Position numbers and translations under genes: made by a program
In this document: positions 34,162 to 42,628 of the stretch, in pieces
Layout of the letters: every line of letters starts with the position of its first letter
Numbering within the stretch: position 1 is the stretch's first letter
Notes under the pieces: generated by a model
What the model was told of the DNA's origin: nothing
Databases searched by the model: none
Seen by the model: the letters and a program-made list of their open reading frames with translations, nothing else
NCBI RefSeq assembly: GCF_030697375.1
Contig: NZ_JAUYQD010000021.1
Span: 1 to 64,000 of the forward strand
Reading direction: 5' to 3'
Origin: Rhodoferax sp.
GTDB taxonomy: Bacteria; Pseudomonadota; Gammaproteobacteria; Burkholderiales; Burkholderiaceae_C
Length of the DNA: 64,000 nt

Positions 34162-35178
34162 ATGAGCCTGATCACCCGATGCCCAGCCTGCACCACGATG
34201 TTCAAGGTGGTGCCGGATCAACTCCGTGTGTCGGATGGGTGGGTGCGCTGCGGTCAATGTGATGAGGTATTTGATGCCAACGTTCACATGCAGTCCGGTA
34301 TTCAGATTTCAGAGGACCCTGCGCCAATTCGCAAAGCTGTTTGGGGTGTTTCGTTACCTGAAGAGCCCCGTGAGGCCAGGCTCCCCGGAGTCCCTGAAGA
34401 GGTCTTCGACGATGCCATCGAAGAAGAGCCGATCATCACACCGCCACCAGATACTGCTGAATCCGAGTTTGAGTCAGCCCTGGTGGACCGTGAAGTCGCG
34501 TTCGATTCAGAGAGTGTTCGTGCTCTTGAGCCAAGGCAAAAGGAGGGCCCCGATGCGGAAGCTACTTTCGCCGACGACGAGTTATTGGCACCATTGGCAG
34601 AATCTGTAAGTCGGCAAGCGGATGTGCGGGAGATCAACTGGGAACCTGATCTTCCTCAGCTTTCTTTCATGCAAGCGCCATTTGTACCGTCCGTGTGGAA
34701 CAAACCACTGGTGCGCGCAGGACTCGCCACATTCTGTGTTTTTTTAGGTGTTTTTCTGTTGTTGCAGGTGCTCGTTCAGGAGCGGGACCGTATTGCCGCC
34801 ACTGAGCCGGATGCAAAGGCATTCTTGGTGTCGGTATGTGCTGTGTGGGGCTGCGAAATTTCACCCTTACGCCAAATTGATTCGGTGGTCATAGACAGTT
34901 CGTCCTTTGTCAAGGTGCGGGCAGATGTTTATCGGCTGAACTTTACGCTGAAGAACACGGCAAAAATCGGTATCGCGACCCCCTCGCTGGAGTTGTCTTT
35001 GACAGATATGAAGGACCAATCCGCGATTCGGCGTGTCATCACCGTCTCAGATTTTGCTCCTCAACAAGCGCTTATTGGGCCACAGGCCGAGCTCATTGCT
35101 TCGCTGCCCATCAGTGTGAAATTGTCAGGGGACACAGAGCGAATATCGGGTTACCGATTGTTGGCGTTTTATCCCTGA
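34162..35178 (+). CDS. Zinc-ribbon (MJ0042-type), DUF3426-like membrane protein
   Basis: The 338-residue protein opens with an MJ0042-type zinc ribbon (residues 7-33: CPACTTMF and RCGQCDEVFD, two CxxC pairs), followed by a long acidic, low-complexity region, one membrane helix (about residues 179-200, LATFCVFLGVFLLLQVLV) and a C-terminal extracytoplasmic domain with Cys residues (VCAVWGCEISPL) resembling DUF3426. Such proteins regularly follow prmA in betaproteobacteria; their function is unknown. It ends at a bidirectional terminator. Confidence 0.88.
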   Translation: MSLITRCPACTTMFKVVPDQLRVSDGWVRCGQCDEVFDANVHMQSGIQISEDPAPIRKAVWGVSLPEEPREARLPGVPEEVFDDAIEEEPIITPPPDTAESEFESALVDREVAFDSESVRALEPRQKEGPDAEATFADDELLAPLAESVSRQADVREINWEPDLPQLSFMQAPFVPSVWNKPLVRAGLATFCVFLGVFLLLQVLVQERDRIAATEPDAKAFLVSVCAVWGCEISPLRQIDSVVIDSSSFVKVRADVYRLNFTLKNTAKIGIATPSLELSLTDMKDQSAIRRVITVSDFAPQQALIGPQAELIASLPISVKLSGDTERISGYRLLAFYP

Positions 35179-35231
35179 AAAGGGTTGCGATGCAGGGCAA
35201 CCCATTGCCCGCGAAGCAAGACAGGCATGAA

Positions 35232-35261
35232 AAAGCCCGGAACCTTGCAGTGCCGGGCTTT
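35232..35261. terminator. Bidirectional intrinsic terminator
   Basis: AAAGCCCGG (35232-35240) and CCGGGCTTT (35253-35261) form a 9-base-pair stem with a 12-base loop, with A and T runs on the two sides. It lies between the convergent zinc-ribbon gene and the histone-like gene and can serve both. Confidence 0.8.
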
Positions 35262-35281
35262 GAAGACACACGGCAAATGGA

Positions 35282-35794
35282 TTAGGGTTTGCTGGAGGTC
35301 GGAAATGGCCACGCGGCTTGTGGGTTCAGCATGGTGTGGGCTGCAGGAGCCGCAGGTGTCGCCTTGGTGGCCGGTGCTTTCACCGCTTTTTTCGCGGGCG
35401 CAGCTTTCTTCGCTGGTGCCGCCTTTTTAGCAGTTACTTTTTTGGTTGGAGCTGCCTTGGGCGCTGGTGCAGCTTTCTTTGCCGCTACTTTTTTGGCTGG
35501 AGCTGCCTTGGGGGCCGGTGCGGCTTTCTTGGCAGCTACTTTCTTGGCTGGAGCTGCCTTGGGCGCTGGTGCAGCTTTCTTTGCAGCTACTTTCTTGGCT
35601 GGAGCTGCCTTAGGCGCTGGTGCGGCTTTCTTTGCAGCTACTTTCTTGGCTGGAGCTGCCTTGGGGGCCGGTGCGGCTTTCTTTGCAACTACTTTCTTAG
35701 CTGGAGTTGCCTTGGGGGCGGATGCGGCTTTCTTTGCCGCTACTTTCTTGGTTGGAGCCGCCTTTTTTGCGGCTGGTTTTTTTGCAGTTGCCAT
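35282..35794 (-). CDS. Histone H1-like, lysine/alanine-rich DNA-binding protein
   Basis: The 170-residue protein is composed almost entirely of Lys, Ala, Pro and Val. After MATAKKPAAKKAAP it contains six 17-residue units of the form APAPKAAPAKKVAAKKA (residues 24-125) and ends with a short non-repetitive tail (AWPFPTSSKP). This resembles bacterial histone H1-like proteins (HC1, AlgP, BpH1 types) that bind DNA or RNA nonspecifically. The start is ATG 35794, with AAGGAG upstream on the minus strand. Repeat number probably varies between strains. It lies downstream of nrdB on the same strand. Confidence 0.88.
   Translation of the reverse strand: MATAKKPAAKKAAPTKKVAAKKAASAPKATPAKKVVAKKAAPAPKAAPAKKVAAKKAAPAPKAAPAKKVAAKKAAPAPKAAPAKKVAAKKAAPAPKAAPAKKVAAKKAAPAPKAAPTKKVTAKKAAPAKKAAPAKKAVKAPATKATPAAPAAHTMLNPQAAWPFPTSSKP
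35420..35725 (-). repeat. 51-bp tandem repeats in the histone-like gene
   Basis: Six consecutive 51-bp units encode the 17-residue lysine/alanine/proline motif. The four central units are nearly identical at DNA level; the first and last have drifted (ASAPKATPAKKVV..., ...APTKKVTAKKA). Identical neighbouring units make copy-number change by slippage or recombination likely. Confidence 0.9.
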
Positions 35795-35825
35795 TGAATT
35801 CTCCTTGATCAGTTTACAAAGAGCA

Positions 35826-35889
35826 CTTCTTGCGGATTGGAGTGCAAGAAGCGATTCATGCTGTTGGGGCGAGTCCCAGCAGCATGAAT
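35826..35889 (-). other. Two consecutive hairpins between nrdB and the histone-like gene
   Basis: ATTCATGCTG (35854-35863) pairs with CAGCATGAAT (35880-35889), extended by TGGG/CCCA. Next to it CTTCTTGC (35826-35833) pairs with GCAAGAAG (35844-35851). Neither has a strong T-tract in the minus direction, so they may be processing or stabilising structures in the nrdB-histone intergenic RNA rather than a clean terminator. Confidence 0.6.
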
Positions 35890-35963
35890 GGGGTGACACC
35901 GATCCAACAAGCCGCGATGCAAGGCCAGTTGAATCTGTGAAATCTTTAGAATCATTTTGACCG

Positions 35964-37118
35964 TCAATCCCAAGAAAGTGCTCCACCTGATTGGTACTCG
36001 ATCACGCGTGTTTCAAAGAAATTACGCTCTTTTTTCAAATCAATCATTTCACTCATCCATGGGAATGGGTTTTCTTCGTTCGGGAACAAGGTGTCCATTC
36101 CGATTTGGGTTGCACGTCGATTGGCAATGTAGCGCAAATAACCCTTGAACATGGATGCATTCATGCCCAGGACACCGCGTGGCATGGTGTCTTCAGCGTA
36201 ACGGTATTCCAATTCAACAGCTTTCTCAAACAAACCTTTGATCTCCGCTTTGAATTCGCTGGTCCACAGGCCCGGGTTTTCAAGCTTCAATTGGTTGATC
36301 AAGTCGATGCCGAAGTTGCAGTGCATAGATTCGTCACGCAAAATGTACTGGTATTGCTCTGCGGCGCCGGTCATTTTGTTTTGCCGGCCCAGGGCCAAAA
36401 TTTGGGTGAACCCCACATAGAAGAAAAGGCCTTCCATCAGGCAGGCAAAGACGATCAAGGACTTGAGCAAAGTCTGGTCGGCTTGGTGTGTTCCTGTGTG
36501 GAAGTGAGGGTCCATGATGGCCTCGATAAACGGGATCAGGAATTCATCTTTGTCCCGGATGGATTGAACCTCGTTGTAGGCGTTGAAAATTTCACTTTCA
36601 TCCAGACCCAAGGACTCTACGATGTACTGGTAGGCGTGGGTGTGGATAGCTTCTTCAAAGGCCTGGCGCAGGAGGAACTGACGGCATTCTGGTGCAGTGA
36701 TGTGCCGGTAGGTGCCCAGCACAATATTGTTGGCGGCCAGCGAGTCGGCGGTGACAAAGAAGCCGAGGTTGCGTTTGACAATGCGGCGTTCATCTTCGGT
36801 CAGGCCATTGGGGTCTTTCCACAAGGCAATGTCCCGCGTCATATTGACTTCCTGAGGCATCCAGTGGTTGGCGCAAGAAGCCAAGTACTTTTCCCACGCC
36901 CATTTGTACTTGAACGGGACCAACTGATTTACATCGGTTTTGCCGTTGATGATTCTTTTGTCGGCCGCTTGAACGCGGCGCGGCGCGGCTGTGACTTCTG
37001 CCACAGGGGCACGTGGAACAGGGGGAACTTGCGCACGCGCGACCGACATATTTTCAGACGGAGTACGTGCAAAATTCAACGGCGGTGTGGGCTTGACTTC
37101 TTCGTCCCAGGTCAGCAT
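35964..37118 (-). CDS. nrdB: Ribonucleotide reductase class Ia, beta subunit NrdB
   Basis: NrdB houses the di-iron tyrosyl radical cofactor that starts ribonucleotide reduction in NrdA. The 384-residue protein has the iron-ligand motifs in sequence: DIALWKD, the EEAIHTHAY helix, a second pair in EGLFFYVGF and the [11 protein letters not shown] helix. The N-terminus carries an extra 60-residue Pro/Ala/Arg-rich tail before [21 protein letters not shown] 37118 is preferred; a TTG at 37130 is possible. It is 111 bases downstream of nrdA on the same strand, so probably one transcript under NrdR control. Confidence 0.95.
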   Translation of the reverse strand: MLTWDEEVKPTPPLNFARTPSENMSVARAQVPPVPRAPVAEVTAAPRRVQAADKRIINGKTDVNQLVPFKYKWAWEKYLASCANHWMPQEVNMTRDIALWKDPNGLTEDERRIVKRNLGFFVTADSLAANNIVLGTYRHITAPECRQFLLRQAFEEAIHTHAYQYIVESLGLDESEIFNAYNEVQSIRDKDEFLIPFIEAIMDPHFHTGTHQADQTLLKSLIVFACLMEGLFFYVGFTQILALGRQNKMTGAAEQYQYILRDESMHCNFGIDLINQLKLENPGLWTSEFKAEIKGLFEKAVELEYRYAEDTMPRGVLGMNASMFKGYLRYIANRRATQIGMDTLFPNEENPFPWMSEMIDLKKERNFFETRVIEYQSGGALSWD

Positions 37119-37229
37119 AAATGGTTCCAATCAGCGGATTATGAGAGCAGTGAAATGAAATGAAAAGTATTCATGTATTTCACTGCAAATTTGTGTTGTT
37201 CAATAGCATCGTGTGGTCTGTCCATTGCG

Positions 37230-40154
37230 CTATTGGCATGACTCGCAGGTTGGATCATCCACGCCACAAAATTTGATGTCGGTAGCGGCGTTGCTTGCCA
37301 GTTCCATCTGCATTTGTGCCGCGGCTGCAGCCGCTTCGAGTGCGCTCGACGTTTTTCGTGAGCCCGGCGCATCATGGCCCGACGACACCGCATTCATGCG
37401 TCCCGCCGTCACTGTAGATTTCTCCGCGTGGGTGGCTGACATGGTGCGCAAATAATAGGTTGTCTTTAAGCCACGCAGCCAAGCCAATTTGTAGGTTTCA
37501 TCGAGTTTCTTACCCGAGGCGCCTGCCATGTAGATGTTCAGCGATTGGCCTTGGTCGATCCATTTTTGGCGCCGTGCGGCCGCTTCCACCAGCCAGTGCG
37601 TTTCCACTTCAAAAGCGGTGGCATACAGGCCCTTGATGTCCTGGGGTACGCGGTCAATCGGTTTCAACGAACCATCAAAATGCTTCAAGTCCATCACCAT
37701 GACATCGTCCCACAGTCCAAGGCGTTTCAGGTCACGGACCAGGTAGCTATTGATGATGGTGAATTCACCGGACAAATTGGACTTGACCGACAGGTTGCCA
37801 AAGCAGGGTTCGATGGACGCATCCACCCCGATGATGTTGGAAATGGTGGCGGTCGGCGCAATGGCCACGCAGTTGGAATTGCGCATGCCGTCCAGGGCAA
37901 TCTTCTTGCGCAGGGCCTCCCAATCCAGGGTGGACGAACGGTCCACTTCCACGTAGCCGCCGCGTGCCGTGGCCAGCATGTCGAGGGTGTCCAGCGGCAA
38001 GATACCTTGATCCCAGAGTGATCCCTTGAAGCTGGAATATTTTCCGCGCTCTTTGGCCAGTTCGGTGGAAGCCCAGTACGCGTAGTAGCTGATGGCTTCC
38101 ATCGACTGGTCTGCAAACTCCACAGCGGCTTCACTGGCATAGGGAATGCGCAACTCATACAAGCTGTCTTGAAAGGCCATCATTCCCAGTCCTACCGGAC
38201 GGTGCTGCAAGTTGGAAGTGCGCGCCTTCTTGACTGCGTAGTAATTGATGTCAATCACGTTGTCCAGCATGCGCATGGCGGTGGAGATGGTGCGCTTGAG
38301 TTTGTCGTGGTCCAGCGCGCCATTTTTCATGTGCTGCAATAAATTGACGGAGCCCAGGTTGCACACGGCGGTTTCGGTGTCCGAGGTGTTGAGCGTGATT
38401 TCGGTACACAGATTGCTGGAGTGCACCACGCCGGCATGTTGCTGCGGCGAGCGCACATTGCAGGCATCCTTGAAGGTGATCCAGGGGTGGCCGGTTTCAA
38501 ACAACATGGTCAGCATCTTGCGCCACAGGTCGTTGGCTTCGATTGTGCGGCTGGGCTTGATTTCGCCGCGTGCCGCCTTGGCCTCGTAGGCCACATAGGC
38601 TTTTTCAAAATCCACACCAAACAGGTCGTGCAGGTCCGGCACATTGTTGGGCGAAAACAGCGTCCACTGGCCTTTTTCCATGACCCGGCGCATAAACAGG
38701 TCGGGGATCCAGTTGGCCGTGTTCATGTCGTGCGTGCGGCGGCGGTCGTCCCCTGTGTTTTTGCGCAACTCCAGGAACTCTTCGATATCCAGATGCCAGG
38801 TTTCCAGGTAAGTGCAAACCGCACCCTTGCGTTTACCGCCCTGGTTGACCGCCACGGCCGTGTCATTCACCACCTTGAGGAAGGGAACCACACCCTGGGA
38901 TTCGCCATTGGTCCCCTTGATGTGGGAGCCCATGGCACGTACGCGTGTCCAGTCGTTGCCCAGTCCACCCGCAAATTTGGAGAGCAGGGCGTTTTCCTTG
39001 ATGGACTCATAAATGCCGTCCAGATCGTCAGGAACGGTGGTCAGGTAGCAGGACGAAAGCTGTGAGCGCAGCGTGCCACTGTTGAACAGGGTCGGTGTGC
39101 TGGACATGAAATCGAAGGACGACAGCACTTCGTAGAACTCAATGGCTCGGGTCTCGCGGTCGATCTCGTTAAGGGACAGGCCCATGGCCACCCGCATGAA
39201 GAATGCCTGCGGCAGCTCAATACGGGTTTTTCCCTCGTGCAGGAAATAGCGGTCGTACAAGGTTTGCAACCCGAGGTAGTCAAACTGCAGGTCACGGTCC
39301 GCCTTGAGGGCGGCACCCAGGCGTGGCAGATCAAACTGCAGCAGTTTTTCGTCCAAAAGCTCAAAATTCACACCCTTCTGGATGAAATCGGGGAAATAGT
39401 CGGCATAGGCCTGTCCCATATCAGCCTGGGCCACATCGCGCCCCAGCACTTCACGGGAGATGGTGTGAAACAGCAGGCGTGCCGTGGCATAGGTGTAGTC
39501 CGGATCTTTTTCAATCAAGGTGCGGGCCGCCAAAATGGACGCCTTGTAGACCTCGTCCAAAGGCACACCGTCATACAAATTGCGCATGGTTTCCGCCAGG
39601 ATGGGTTCTGGCTTGACATCGGCCCCCAGCCCCGCGCAGGCGGTCGCGATGCGGGCTTTAAGCTGGTTCAGGTCCAGTGCGATGCGCTCGCCATTGTCCA
39701 GAACGTGCAAGACCACCGCAGCGGGTGTCTCTTTTTCCACCTGTTTGGCGCGCTCTTGGGTGTGGCGCTCACGGTACAGCACATAGGCGCGCGCAATTTC
39801 ATGGTGGCCGCCCCGCATGAGTCCCAACTCCACATGGTCCTGAACGTCCTCGATATGGAAAGTTCCGCCGCCTGGGCGAGAGCGTACCAAGGCACGAATG
39901 ACCTGTTGGGTGAGGACTTCTACTGTTTCCCGCACGCTGGCCGATGCCGCGCCTTGGGTGCCGTGCACAGCCAAAAAGGCTTTCATCATGGCCACAGCGA
40001 TTTTGTTGGGCTCGAACGGTACGACCGCGCCATTGCGGCGAATAATTTGGTAGTGCGCCAGCGGATTGGCGGAGACACCCTCCATGGCGGTAGGACTGTG
40101 GGCCAAAAGGTTGGCGCTGGAAGTGGGGGCTGAAGCGCTAGAAACATGGGTCAT
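37230..40154 (-). CDS. nrdA: Ribonucleotide reductase class Ia, alpha subunit NrdA
   Basis: NrdA reduces ribonucleoside diphosphates to deoxy forms. The 974-residue protein, long for the family, has an N-terminal ATP-cone (about residues 35-130; IIRRNGAVVPFEPNKIAVAM), the catalytic 10-stranded barrel with LSSCYLTTVPDD, NLCTEITLNTSDTETAVCNLGSVN and PTATISNIIGV, and a C-terminal redox tail ending CGVDDPTCESCQ that would be reduced by thioredoxin or glutaredoxin. ATG 40154 is preferred, since upstream in-frame codons lie inside the NrdR-box promoter. The ATP cone implies allosteric dATP control. Confidence 0.95.
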   Translation of the reverse strand: MTHVSSASAPTSSANLLAHSPTAMEGVSANPLAHYQIIRRNGAVVPFEPNKIAVAMMKAFLAVHGTQGAASASVRETVEVLTQQVIRALVRSRPGGGTFHIEDVQDHVELGLMRGGHHEIARAYVLYRERHTQERAKQVEKETPAAVVLHVLDNGERIALDLNQLKARIATACAGLGADVKPEPILAETMRNLYDGVPLDEVYKASILAARTLIEKDPDYTYATARLLFHTISREVLGRDVAQADMGQAYADYFPDFIQKGVNFELLDEKLLQFDLPRLGAALKADRDLQFDYLGLQTLYDRYFLHEGKTRIELPQAFFMRVAMGLSLNEIDRETRAIEFYEVLSSFDFMSSTPTLFNSGTLRSQLSSCYLTTVPDDLDGIYESIKENALLSKFAGGLGNDWTRVRAMGSHIKGTNGESQGVVPFLKVVNDTAVAVNQGGKRKGAVCTYLETWHLDIEEFLELRKNTGDDRRRTHDMNTANWIPDLFMRRVMEKGQWTLFSPNNVPDLHDLFGVDFEKAYVAYEAKAARGEIKPSRTIEANDLWRKMLTMLFETGHPWITFKDACNVRSPQQHAGVVHSSNLCTEITLNTSDTETAVCNLGSVNLLQHMKNGALDHDKLKRTISTAMRMLDNVIDINYYAVKKARTSNLQHRPVGLGMMAFQDSLYELRIPYASEAAVEFADQSMEAISYYAYWASTELAKERGKYSSFKGSLWDQGILPLDTLDMLATARGGYVEVDRSSTLDWEALRKKIALDGMRNSNCVAIAPTATISNIIGVDASIEPCFGNLSVKSNLSGEFTIINSYLVRDLKRLGLWDDVMVMDLKHFDGSLKPIDRVPQDIKGLYATAFEVETHWLVEAAARRQKWIDQGQSLNIYMAGASGKKLDETYKLAWLRGLKTTYYLRTMSATHAEKSTVTAGRMNAVSSGHDAPGSRKTSSALEAAAAAAQMQMELASNAATDIKFCGVDDPTCESCQ

Positions 40155-40545
40155 GATTTTCTCGTCTAAATCAGTATTTTTTTGGAATTGGCAGGACTCG
40201 GCTGCCGTCTTCTTGGCTTCAATGCCAGGAAAGACGGTGGAGATGGTGTGCACTATATATGGTGTGTTAAGTGCAGGCAATCCACTACCTGTAGCGTTAT
40301 TGGTCAAAATTTCCGAAGATGCACAAAAGACAAATGTGTGCTAATCACCTGGGAATTTCTCCCCCTTTTCCTACCCACCCCAGCCGAGGCCTTGTCCAGC
40401 CACTGTTTGGTGTTGCAGGCTGAGGCGTGGTGCGGCTTTCCGGCGCTTTTTGCGTTGGAAGCCGCATCACGCCGTGTGTTCGAGGTATGGCTGGGCGCTA
40501 TAAGCAGAGTGCGGGCTGCCTTTGCCGAGCGGGAGCAAAAATAAT
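40155..40545. other. nrdA-ampD intergenic region
   Basis: This 391-base stretch holds the nrdAB promoter and NrdR boxes in its left half. In the right half, a plus-strand frame from GTG 40338 to TAA 40544 would encode 68 residues (ending ISRVRAAFAEREQK); it has no recognisable ribosome binding site or family, so I do not call it a gene. No terminator or RNA gene is recognised. Confidence 0.5.
40250..40297 (-). promoter_or_regulatory. nrdAB promoter with tandem NrdR boxes
   Basis: On the minus strand the -35 TTGCCT (40275-40280) and -10 TATAGT (40252-40257) are 17 bases apart. A 16-base NrdR box, ACACCATATATAGTGC (40250-40265), covers the -10. A second, weaker box (ACGCTACAGGTAGTGG on the minus strand, 40282-40297) lies just upstream of the -35. 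The box starts are 32 bases apart, the spacing known for NrdR operators. Repression by NrdR is therefore strongly predicted. Confidence 0.82.
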
Positions 40546-41154
40546 TCAGGTAGAAATATTTTTTTGCACACCATCGGGAAAACACGGGGCCGCCAGCCCC
40601 AGGGTTTGTTGCAAATACGCCCAATCCAGTCCCGGCCCCGGATCTGCTTTGCGTCCCGGTGCGATGTGCTCGTGTCCGGCCACATGGGCAATGGGGTAGC
40701 GCTGGGCCAAGGCCGGAATCAGCGCATGCAAAGCCTGGTACTGGGCTGACGCGAAAGTGTCGCCCTCCAGGCCTTCCAACTCAATGCCGATGGAGTCGTC
40801 ATTGCAGTTGTCGCGCCCCCGGTAATGGGAGGCGCCGGCATGCCAGGCCCGGTCATCGCAACTGACAAATTGCCAGATTTCACCGCCGCGTTGAATATAA
40901 AAGTGCGCGGACACCTGCAGCCCTTGAATGCTTTTGAAGTAGGGGTGCGATTCCCAATCCAATCGGTTGGTGAACAGTTCTTGCACCTGTTTGCCGCCAT
41001 AAACCCCGGGGGGCAGGCTGATGGAGTGCAGAACGACGAGGTCGATGTGGGCCTGCGGCGGCCGCGGGCCAAAGTTGGGTGACGGCATCGGCTTTGCGAA
41101 ACGGAACCACCCATGCTTCCATAGACTGTGGCCTTGGCGTTGTGACTCAGGCAT
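40546..41154 (-). CDS. ampD: 1,6-anhydro-N-acetylmuramyl-L-alanine amidase AmpD
   Basis: AmpD is a cytoplasmic zinc amidase that removes the peptide from 1,6-anhydroMurNAc in cell-wall recycling, and so influences AmpC induction where present. The 202-residue amidase-2 protein has the zinc ligand His in LVVLHSISLPPG, the substrate-binding HAGASHYRGRDNCNDDSIGIELEG block, and VAGHEHIAPGRKADPGPGLDW with the second His and the Asp ligand. ATG 41154 overlaps the pilR stop by 8 bases. It complements Mpl at 28668-30074 in the recycling pathway. Confidence 0.95.
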   Translation of the reverse strand: MPESQRQGHSLWKHGWFRFAKPMPSPNFGPRPPQAHIDLVVLHSISLPPGVYGGKQVQELFTNRLDWESHPYFKSIQGLQVSAHFYIQRGGEIWQFVSCDDRAWHAGASHYRGRDNCNDDSIGIELEGLEGDTFASAQYQALHALIPALAQRYPIAHVAGHEHIAPGRKADPGPGLDWAYLQQTLGLAAPCFPDGVQKNIST

Positions 41155-42628
41155 CGGAATTTTCGTCGTGAGACTGCGGCGCATCAATTTTCAGGCGGGC
41201 AATGCGGTAGCGGATTTGCCGCAAGGTTAACCCCAGCCGGTTGGCAGCGACCGTGCGGTTAAAACCAGTTTCCCTCAAGGTGGTGACCAGAATTTCCCGT
41301 TCCTGCTGGTCCAGATGGCTTTGTAAATCCGTGGGGACCGCGGTGTTTTTTCCAGAAGCCAGCAAGGATTCAGACGCTGGCCTGGCCATCTCCATGAGCG
41401 GCATCAAGCCGCTGGCATGGCCCTGCAGGTCATCCAGCTGCAACTCATCCCCATCACACAGCGCGACAGCGCGGTGCAACAGATTTTCCAGTTCGCGCAC
41501 ATTGCCTTTGAGGGGGTGTTGGGTGAGTTGCTCCATGGTGTGCGGGGACAAACACGGCGCGGGCATGCCAGCTTCGTCAGCAATGCGGGTTAAAAGCGCG
41601 GTACACAAGGCGGGCAGGTCTTCGGTCCGCTCGCGCAGGGGAGGGATAACGATATCGATCACGTTGATTCGGTAGAACAGGTCTTGGCGGAATTTTCCCG
41701 CCAATACTTCCGTTGGCAAATCTTTGTGCGTAGCGCTGATGATCCGCACATCGACGGCTTCTTCCTGGCTGGAGCCTACCGGACGCACACAGCGCTCCTG
41801 GATCGCACGCAGCAGCTTGGATTGCATGGCCAGTGGCAAATCACCAATTTCATCCAGAAACAAGGTACCGCCTTTGGCGGCCTGGAAAAACCCCTCGCGG
41901 TCCTGTGTGGCCCCGGTGTAGGCGCCTTTTTTAGCGCCGAAGAACTCCGTCTCCAGCAGGTTTTCCGGGATCGCGCTGCAGTTCACCGCCACCCAGGGGC
42001 CGTTGGCGCGGTGGCTGTTGGCGTGCAATGCACAGGCGACCAGTTCTTTGCCAGTGCCCGACTCTCCGCGCACCAACACGGGGGCCATGCTGCGCGCCAC
42101 TTTCACAATGCGCTCCTTCACGCTGCGCATGGCGGGCGATTCACCTGCCAGCCGGGTCAGCGCCGCCTGGCCACTGGGGCGGCGAAGGAGGGCGTCGGCG
42201 CGCCGGTTAGGCGTCACCGCCGGAGAGCTGGGCGGGTGTGGCGTGGCGTCTTGCACGGCCGAAGCAATCACCGTGCGGAATTGTTTCAGGTCCACCGGCT
42301 TGGTGAGATAGTCAAAAGCCCCTGCCTTGAACGACCCCACGGCGTTTTCCGCCGATCCATGGGCGGTGATGACCACGGACCGTTCGTGTCGTCGTTGCGC
42401 TTTCAGTTCTGCCAGTATCTCGATGCCCATGCCATCGGGTAAACGCATATCCGTGATCACAACGTCGAAGGAGCGTGCATGGAGCAATTGCCAAGCTTCT
42501 TCCAGGCTACCTGCGGTTTCGACACGGTAGCCTTCGCGTAAAAGGGTGAGTTCGTACAGGGTGCGCAGATCGGGCTCGTCGTCGACGACCAGTATCTGGG
42601 CATTGCTCAATACAGTGTGGTTTGCCAT
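41147..42628 (-). CDS. pilR: Sigma-54-dependent response regulator, PilR-like
   Basis: The 493-residue NtrC-family regulator has an N-terminal receiver domain (VVDDEPDLR, phosphoacceptor Asp in VVITDMRLPDG, conserved Lys in YLTKPVDL), a sigma-54-activating AAA+ domain (GESGTGKE Walker A, GAKKGAYTGA loop that contacts sigma-54, LFLDEIGDLP Walker B, GNVRELEN) and a C-terminal Fis-type helix-turn-helix (NRTVAANRLGLTLRQIRYRI). Pairing with the membrane kinase immediately upstream identifies the PilS/PilR system, which usually activates pilA and type IV pilus genes. None of those are in the window. Confidence 0.92.
   Translation of the reverse strand: MANHTVLSNAQILVVDDEPDLRTLYELTLLREGYRVETAGSLEEAWQLLHARSFDVVITDMRLPDGMGIEILAELKAQRRHERSVVITAHGSAENAVGSFKAGAFDYLTKPVDLKQFRTVIASAVQDATPHPPSSPAVTPNRRADALLRRPSGQAALTRLAGESPAMRSVKERIVKVARSMAPVLVRGESGTGKELVACALHANSHRANGPWVAVNCSAIPENLLETEFFGAKKGAYTGATQDREGFFQAAKGGTLFLDEIGDLPLAMQSKLLRAIQERCVRPVGSSQEEAVDVRIISATHKDLPTEVLAGKFRQDLFYRINVIDIVIPPLRERTEDLPALCTALLTRIADEAGMPAPCLSPHTMEQLTQHPLKGNVRELENLLHRAVALCDGDELQLDDLQGHASGLMPLMEMARPASESLLASGKNTAVPTDLQSHLDQQEREILVTTLRETGFNRTVAANRLGLTLRQIRYRIARLKIDAPQSHDENSDA

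Noticed and set aside
35420-35725. Regular repeats that could suggest a CRISPR array
   Set aside because: The 51-bp units are contiguous without unique spacers and translate into a lysine/alanine-rich protein.
35991-37163. Plus-strand frame antisense to nrdB, and a similar one at 47890-49224 antisense to miaB
   Set aside because: Both mirror highly conserved enzymes, have no ribosome binding site or recognised family, and are shadows of codon bias.
40338-40544. 68-residue plus-strand frame between nrdA and ampD
   Set aside because: No ribosome binding site, no recognised family, and codon use only partly like neighbours; left as an intergenic note.
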